Positions 61,600 to 64,000 of a stretch of 64,000 bases of DNA are shown here, in pieces. The notes beneath the pieces were generated by a model that saw only the letters and a list, made by a program, of their open reading frames with translations, ran no database searches and was not told the DNA's origin. Position 1 is the first letter of the stretch; each line of letters begins with the position of its first letter. Location: assembly GCA_001899205.1 (NCBI GenBank), contig MKVL01000023.1, positions 62,001 to 126,000 on the forward strand, read 5' to 3'. Source of the stretch: Mesorhizobium sp. 65-26 (GTDB lineage Bacteria > Pseudomonadota > Alphaproteobacteria > Rhizobiales > Rhizobiaceae). The position numbers and the translations under genes are program-made.

Positions 61600-62718
61600 T
61601 CAGCCTCCCGCCCGGATCCGGCGCCGGTCGCGCTCGATCAGCCGGTCGACGAAGCGTGCCTGAGGAATGGTGATGACGATGAACAGGATCGCCACCGTCG
61701 TCACAGCCGACAGGTTGAAGTTGTTCGCCGCGATGATCTTGGACTGGTTGAAGGCGTCGATGGTGCCGATGATGGCCACGAGCGCCGTATCCTTCTGCAG
61801 GCTGATGCAGTTGTTCATCAGCGGCGGAATGATGTTGCGCACGGCAAGCGGCACGACCACGTAGCGCATCGCCCGGAAATGGCTGAGCCCGAGCGAGCGG
61901 GCGGCGGCGACCTGGCTGTGATGCACGCCCTCTATTCCGGCGCGGTAGACCTCCGAGGTGTACGCGCCATAGGTCAAAGTGAGCGCGATAATCGCATAGG
62001 CCGTCGAGGACAGATGCGATAGCACCGGCAGGTTGGTCAGCGGCAGGCCGAAGCCGATCAGGTAGATGGTGATGATGGCCGGCAGGCCGCGAAAGAGATC
62101 GCCATAGGCGATTGCAAGGAGACGCAGGGGCCGCCCGGCTTCGCCCGGAAGCGTGCGGGTGACCGCGACCACCAGCGACCAGATCAGGATAAGCACCGCC
62201 GAGACCGCGAAGATGGCGATGTTGGTGCCGAAGGCCCACAGCACCTTGCCGGTGGATTGGCGGATCAGCGCAAGGTCGAAGAAGGTGCGGCTCACGGCGG
62301 CATCGTTGACAACCATGAACCATGCGCAGGCGGTCACTATCAGGAGTGCTCCGCACCATGAGATTGCCTGCCATGCCGCCATTGAGGCATCCGCGCCGAG
62401 CGCGCGGGCGGCGTAGACGTCGCCGCTGCGGGCGGAGGCGAGCGACTTCAGGAAGGCCCGCGCCGCCATGACCAGTAGGGCCGCCGCGGCCAACGCCGCG
62501 ACGGCTCCCGGCACCACCGCGGCGGCTACAGGGATGCCCTGAGAGACCGCGAAGGTGCCGATATGCTGCGCGGAGACCGCAACGACGATGAAGGTCAGCG
62601 CGGCCACGGCGAGGGTCAGCGCTGCGCGGCCGCGATGCGTGCGCGTGACGGCCCGGGCGCGCCATTTGGCGGCGCGCCCGGCCTCATTCGATACCGCGAG
62701 GTGACCGGGTCCTTCCAT
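61600..62718 (-). CDS. Amino-acid ABC transporter permease with extended N-terminus
   Basis: The 372-residue protein is longer than the usual 220-240 of HisM/GlnP permeases. Residues about 30-150 add three hydrophobic helices (ALTLAVAALTFIVVAVSAQ; VVPGAVAALAAAALLVMAAR; WCGALLIVTACAWFMVV) before the conserved part. That part has GDLFRGLPAIITIYLIGFGL, YTSEVYRAGIEGVHHSQVAAARSLGLS (EAA loop) and NIIPPLMNNCISLQKDTAL. Such longer forms may include fused extra helices. It forms the channel for the binding protein at 62723, whose gene starts 4 bases upstream. Confidence 0.9.
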   Translation of the reverse strand: MEGPGHLAVSNEAGRAAKWRARAVTRTHRGRAALTLAVAALTFIVVAVSAQHIGTFAVSQGIPVAAAVVPGAVAALAAAALLVMAARAFLKSLASARSGDVYAARALGADASMAAWQAISWCGALLIVTACAWFMVVNDAAVSRTFFDLALIRQSTGKVLWAFGTNIAIFAVSAVLILIWSLVVAVTRTLPGEAGRPLRLLAIAYGDLFRGLPAIITIYLIGFGLPLTNLPVLSHLSSTAYAIIALTLTYGAYTSEVYRAGIEGVHHSQVAAARSLGLSHFRAMRYVVVPLAVRNIIPPLMNNCISLQKDTALVAIIGTIDAFNQSKIIAANNFNLSAVTTVAILFIVITIPQARFVDRLIERDRRRIRAGG

Positions 62719-62722
62719 CGGG

Positions 62723-63568
62723 TCAGTATTTCCAGACCGGAACGTCGGCCGGCGTTTTGCCGCCCCAGGCGGGTGCCAGATACTGGGCCTCGAGTTCCTT
62801 CAGCGTGCCCTCTTCCTTCATGTCGGCGATGATCTTGTCGATCACCGGTTTCGCCGACGATCCCTTGGGATAGATTCCCGCAGTCTCGCCTCCGGTCTGA
62901 TATTGCCCGATCACCGCGAGCTTGCCGTTCGAGGCCGCGACCTGTCCGAGGACAACCGACAGATCGGTCATAACCACGTCGACATTGCCCGCCGCGACGG
63001 CGGTGAACATGGCGCCGGTGTCGTCGAAGACCGACAGGTTCTTCGCCTGCAGCGTGTCCTGCGCCCAGGACACCATGGTCGTGCCGGCCTGGGTGCCGAA
63101 CTTGGCATCGCGCACATTTTCTGCCGTCACGTTCGACCCGGCCTTGGCCGCCAGGCCATAGGAACCGAAAGCATAGGGGGTCGAGAAGTCGACCACCTTC
63201 TTGCGCGGCTCGGTCACCGAGATCAGCGCCAGCGCGACGTCGAAATCCTTGTTCTGGCCCGCGACGATGGAATCGAACGAGGCATTCTTAAGCACGACTT
63301 TCTCGAGCCCGAGACGATGGGCGATGTTGACCGCCATGCAGAACTCGCGTCCGCTCGTGATCGTCTCCGGCGTGTCGCCGTTGAATTCGCCGACCGCGGG
63401 CAGGTTGATGATGACGGTGAACTGGCCGGGAACAGCCGGAGTGATGTGTTCCGTGCCCTGCTTGCCGTAGAGCTTGCATTCGCCGTAACCCTCGGCAGCG
63501 TTCGCCGTGCCCGCCATGGCCATCAGCGAGCCCAAGGCAAGGCCGATCAGTTTCCTGTTGAATTTCAT
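62723..63568 (-). CDS. Amino-acid ABC transporter substrate-binding protein
   Basis: The 281-residue protein has a signal peptide (MKFNRKLIGLALGSLMAMAGTANA) and an SBP_bac_3-type fold: SFDSIVAGQNKDFDVALALISVTEPRKKVVDFSTPY is the core signature, with VRDAKFGTQAGTTMVSW and GNVDVVMTDLSVVLG. Family members bind polar amino acids in the periplasm. AGGAG lies well placed before the ATG at 63568. The operon partners favour a D-amino acid or small peptide as ligand, which is inference. Confidence 0.92.
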   Translation of the reverse strand: MKFNRKLIGLALGSLMAMAGTANAAEGYGECKLYGKQGTEHITPAVPGQFTVIINLPAVGEFNGDTPETITSGREFCMAVNIAHRLGLEKVVLKNASFDSIVAGQNKDFDVALALISVTEPRKKVVDFSTPYAFGSYGLAAKAGSNVTAENVRDAKFGTQAGTTMVSWAQDTLQAKNLSVFDDTGAMFTAVAAGNVDVVMTDLSVVLGQVAASNGKLAVIGQYQTGGETAGIYPKGSSAKPVIDKIIADMKEEGTLKELEAQYLAPAWGGKTPADVPVWKY

Positions 63569-63601
63569 GTTGTTCTCCTCTTGGTGGTCTTCCGGTTATG
63601 G

Positions 63602-64000
63602 TTATGGATGGACCGGTTCGGCCCCGAGCGCGGCCTCGATGTAGTAGGATTGGAGGCGACGGGTCATCGGGCCGGGCCGGCCGTCTCCGATCTCGGCATC
63701 GCCGATCTTCACCACTGGCGTCACGAAGGAGGAGGCGCTGGTGGCGAAGGCTTCCGCCGCTGTTTGCGCTTCGTCCGGCGAGAAGGCTCGCTCATCGAAG
63801 CGCAGGCCATGATCGTCGCAAAGCCGCAGCACCGCTTTTCGGGTGCAACCGGGCAGGGTTGACCGCGAGTTCGGTCGTGTGACGACGCGGCCGTCGGCGG
63901 TGATGATGAAAGCTGTCGAAGAAGAGCCTTCGGTTACCAGGCCGTCCTCCACCATCCAGACATCGTCGAACCCGGCGGTCCGAGCCTGGCGCTTCGCCAG
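63602..64000 (-). CDS. D-amino acid aminotransferase-like (class IV PLP enzyme), partial
   Basis: This is the C-terminal 132 residues of a class IV aminotransferase; the N-terminal half, with the PLP lysine, lies beyond the window edge. Visible blocks are AGFDDVWMVEDGLVTEGSSS, matching the D-alanine aminotransferase group, and SRSTLPGCTRKAVLRLCDD. Class IV members are either D-amino acid or branched-chain transaminases. The D-Ala type fits the neighbouring D-peptidases. It heads the minus-strand operon with 33 bases to the substrate-binding protein gene. Confidence 0.8.
   Translation of the reverse strand: MAKRQARTAGFDDVWMVEDGLVTEGSSSTAFIITADGRVVTRPNSRSTLPGCTRKAVLRLCDDHGLRFDERAFSPDEAQTAAEAFATSASSFVTPVVKIGDAEIGDGRPGPMTRRLQSYYIEAALGAEPVHP

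Overview
The window reads as a chromosomal segment of a high-GC alphaproteobacterium of the order Rhizobiales, most likely Mesorhizobium or a close relative. The signs are gene content (heptose LPS core genes, tandem extensin-like proteins, a DUF2778 protein, UvrB with long extra ends), dense same-strand operons with ATGA overlaps, GANTC sites, and short intergenic palindromes typical of rhizobia. This placement is inference; no rRNA gene is present to settle it. I saw no tRNA, CRISPR array, intact insertion sequence or prophage.

Region by region: 0.1-7.3 kb holds an Lrp regulator and two divergent LPS inner-core heptose units, hldE-gmhA-gmhB (minus) and hldD-waaF-waaC (plus), with a LysE-type exporter between them. 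7.4-13.6 kb holds greA (with a terminator-like structure in its leader), a TPR protein, a DUF3775 protein, two extensin-like proteins, an LssY_C protein and a CBS/DUF21 protein. 13.7-24.9 kb holds an EamA transporter, an aldehyde dehydrogenase/LysR pair, and a minus-strand catabolic operon: Lrp regulator, TIM-barrel epimerase, peptide-type ABC transporter (5 genes), second TIM-barrel epimerase. 25.2-26.3 kb is a divergent FMN-reductase/HxlR pair with an obvious operator.

26.3-32.0 kb is the least explained part: two adjacent large genes (1046 and 827 aa) of unknown function, followed by a small lipoprotein, an acyl-CoA thioesterase and a lower-GC SMI1/KNR4-type immunity-like gene. 33.8-37.5 kb is a translationally coupled GMC oxidoreductase / enolase-superfamily dehydratase / beta-hydroxyacid dehydrogenase operon for sugar-acid breakdown. 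37.6-46.0 kb holds a lipid kinase, several conserved unknowns, a Tat-exported FAD oxidase, DUF1344 and CapA-like proteins, with dispersed palindromic repeats between them. 46.1-48.6 kb is a butyrobetaine-hydroxylase-like dioxygenase divergent from its probable LysR regulator.

48.7-53.2 kb is an unusual three-gene operon: a Tat-signal PCMT-like methyltransferase, a polytopic membrane protein with a spermidine-synthase-like core, and an exported hydrolase. 53.7-58.7 kb holds a membrane-anchored DUF2778 (Tlde1-like) protein and a 1056-aa UvrB with four degenerate tail repeats. A decayed stretch with a transposase fragment follows. 59.0-64.0 kb is a six-gene minus-strand operon that looks dedicated to D-amino-acid peptides: a D-amino-acid aminotransferase (cut by the window edge), a polar amino-acid ABC transporter, a DmpA-type peptidase and a DppA-type D-aminopeptidase.
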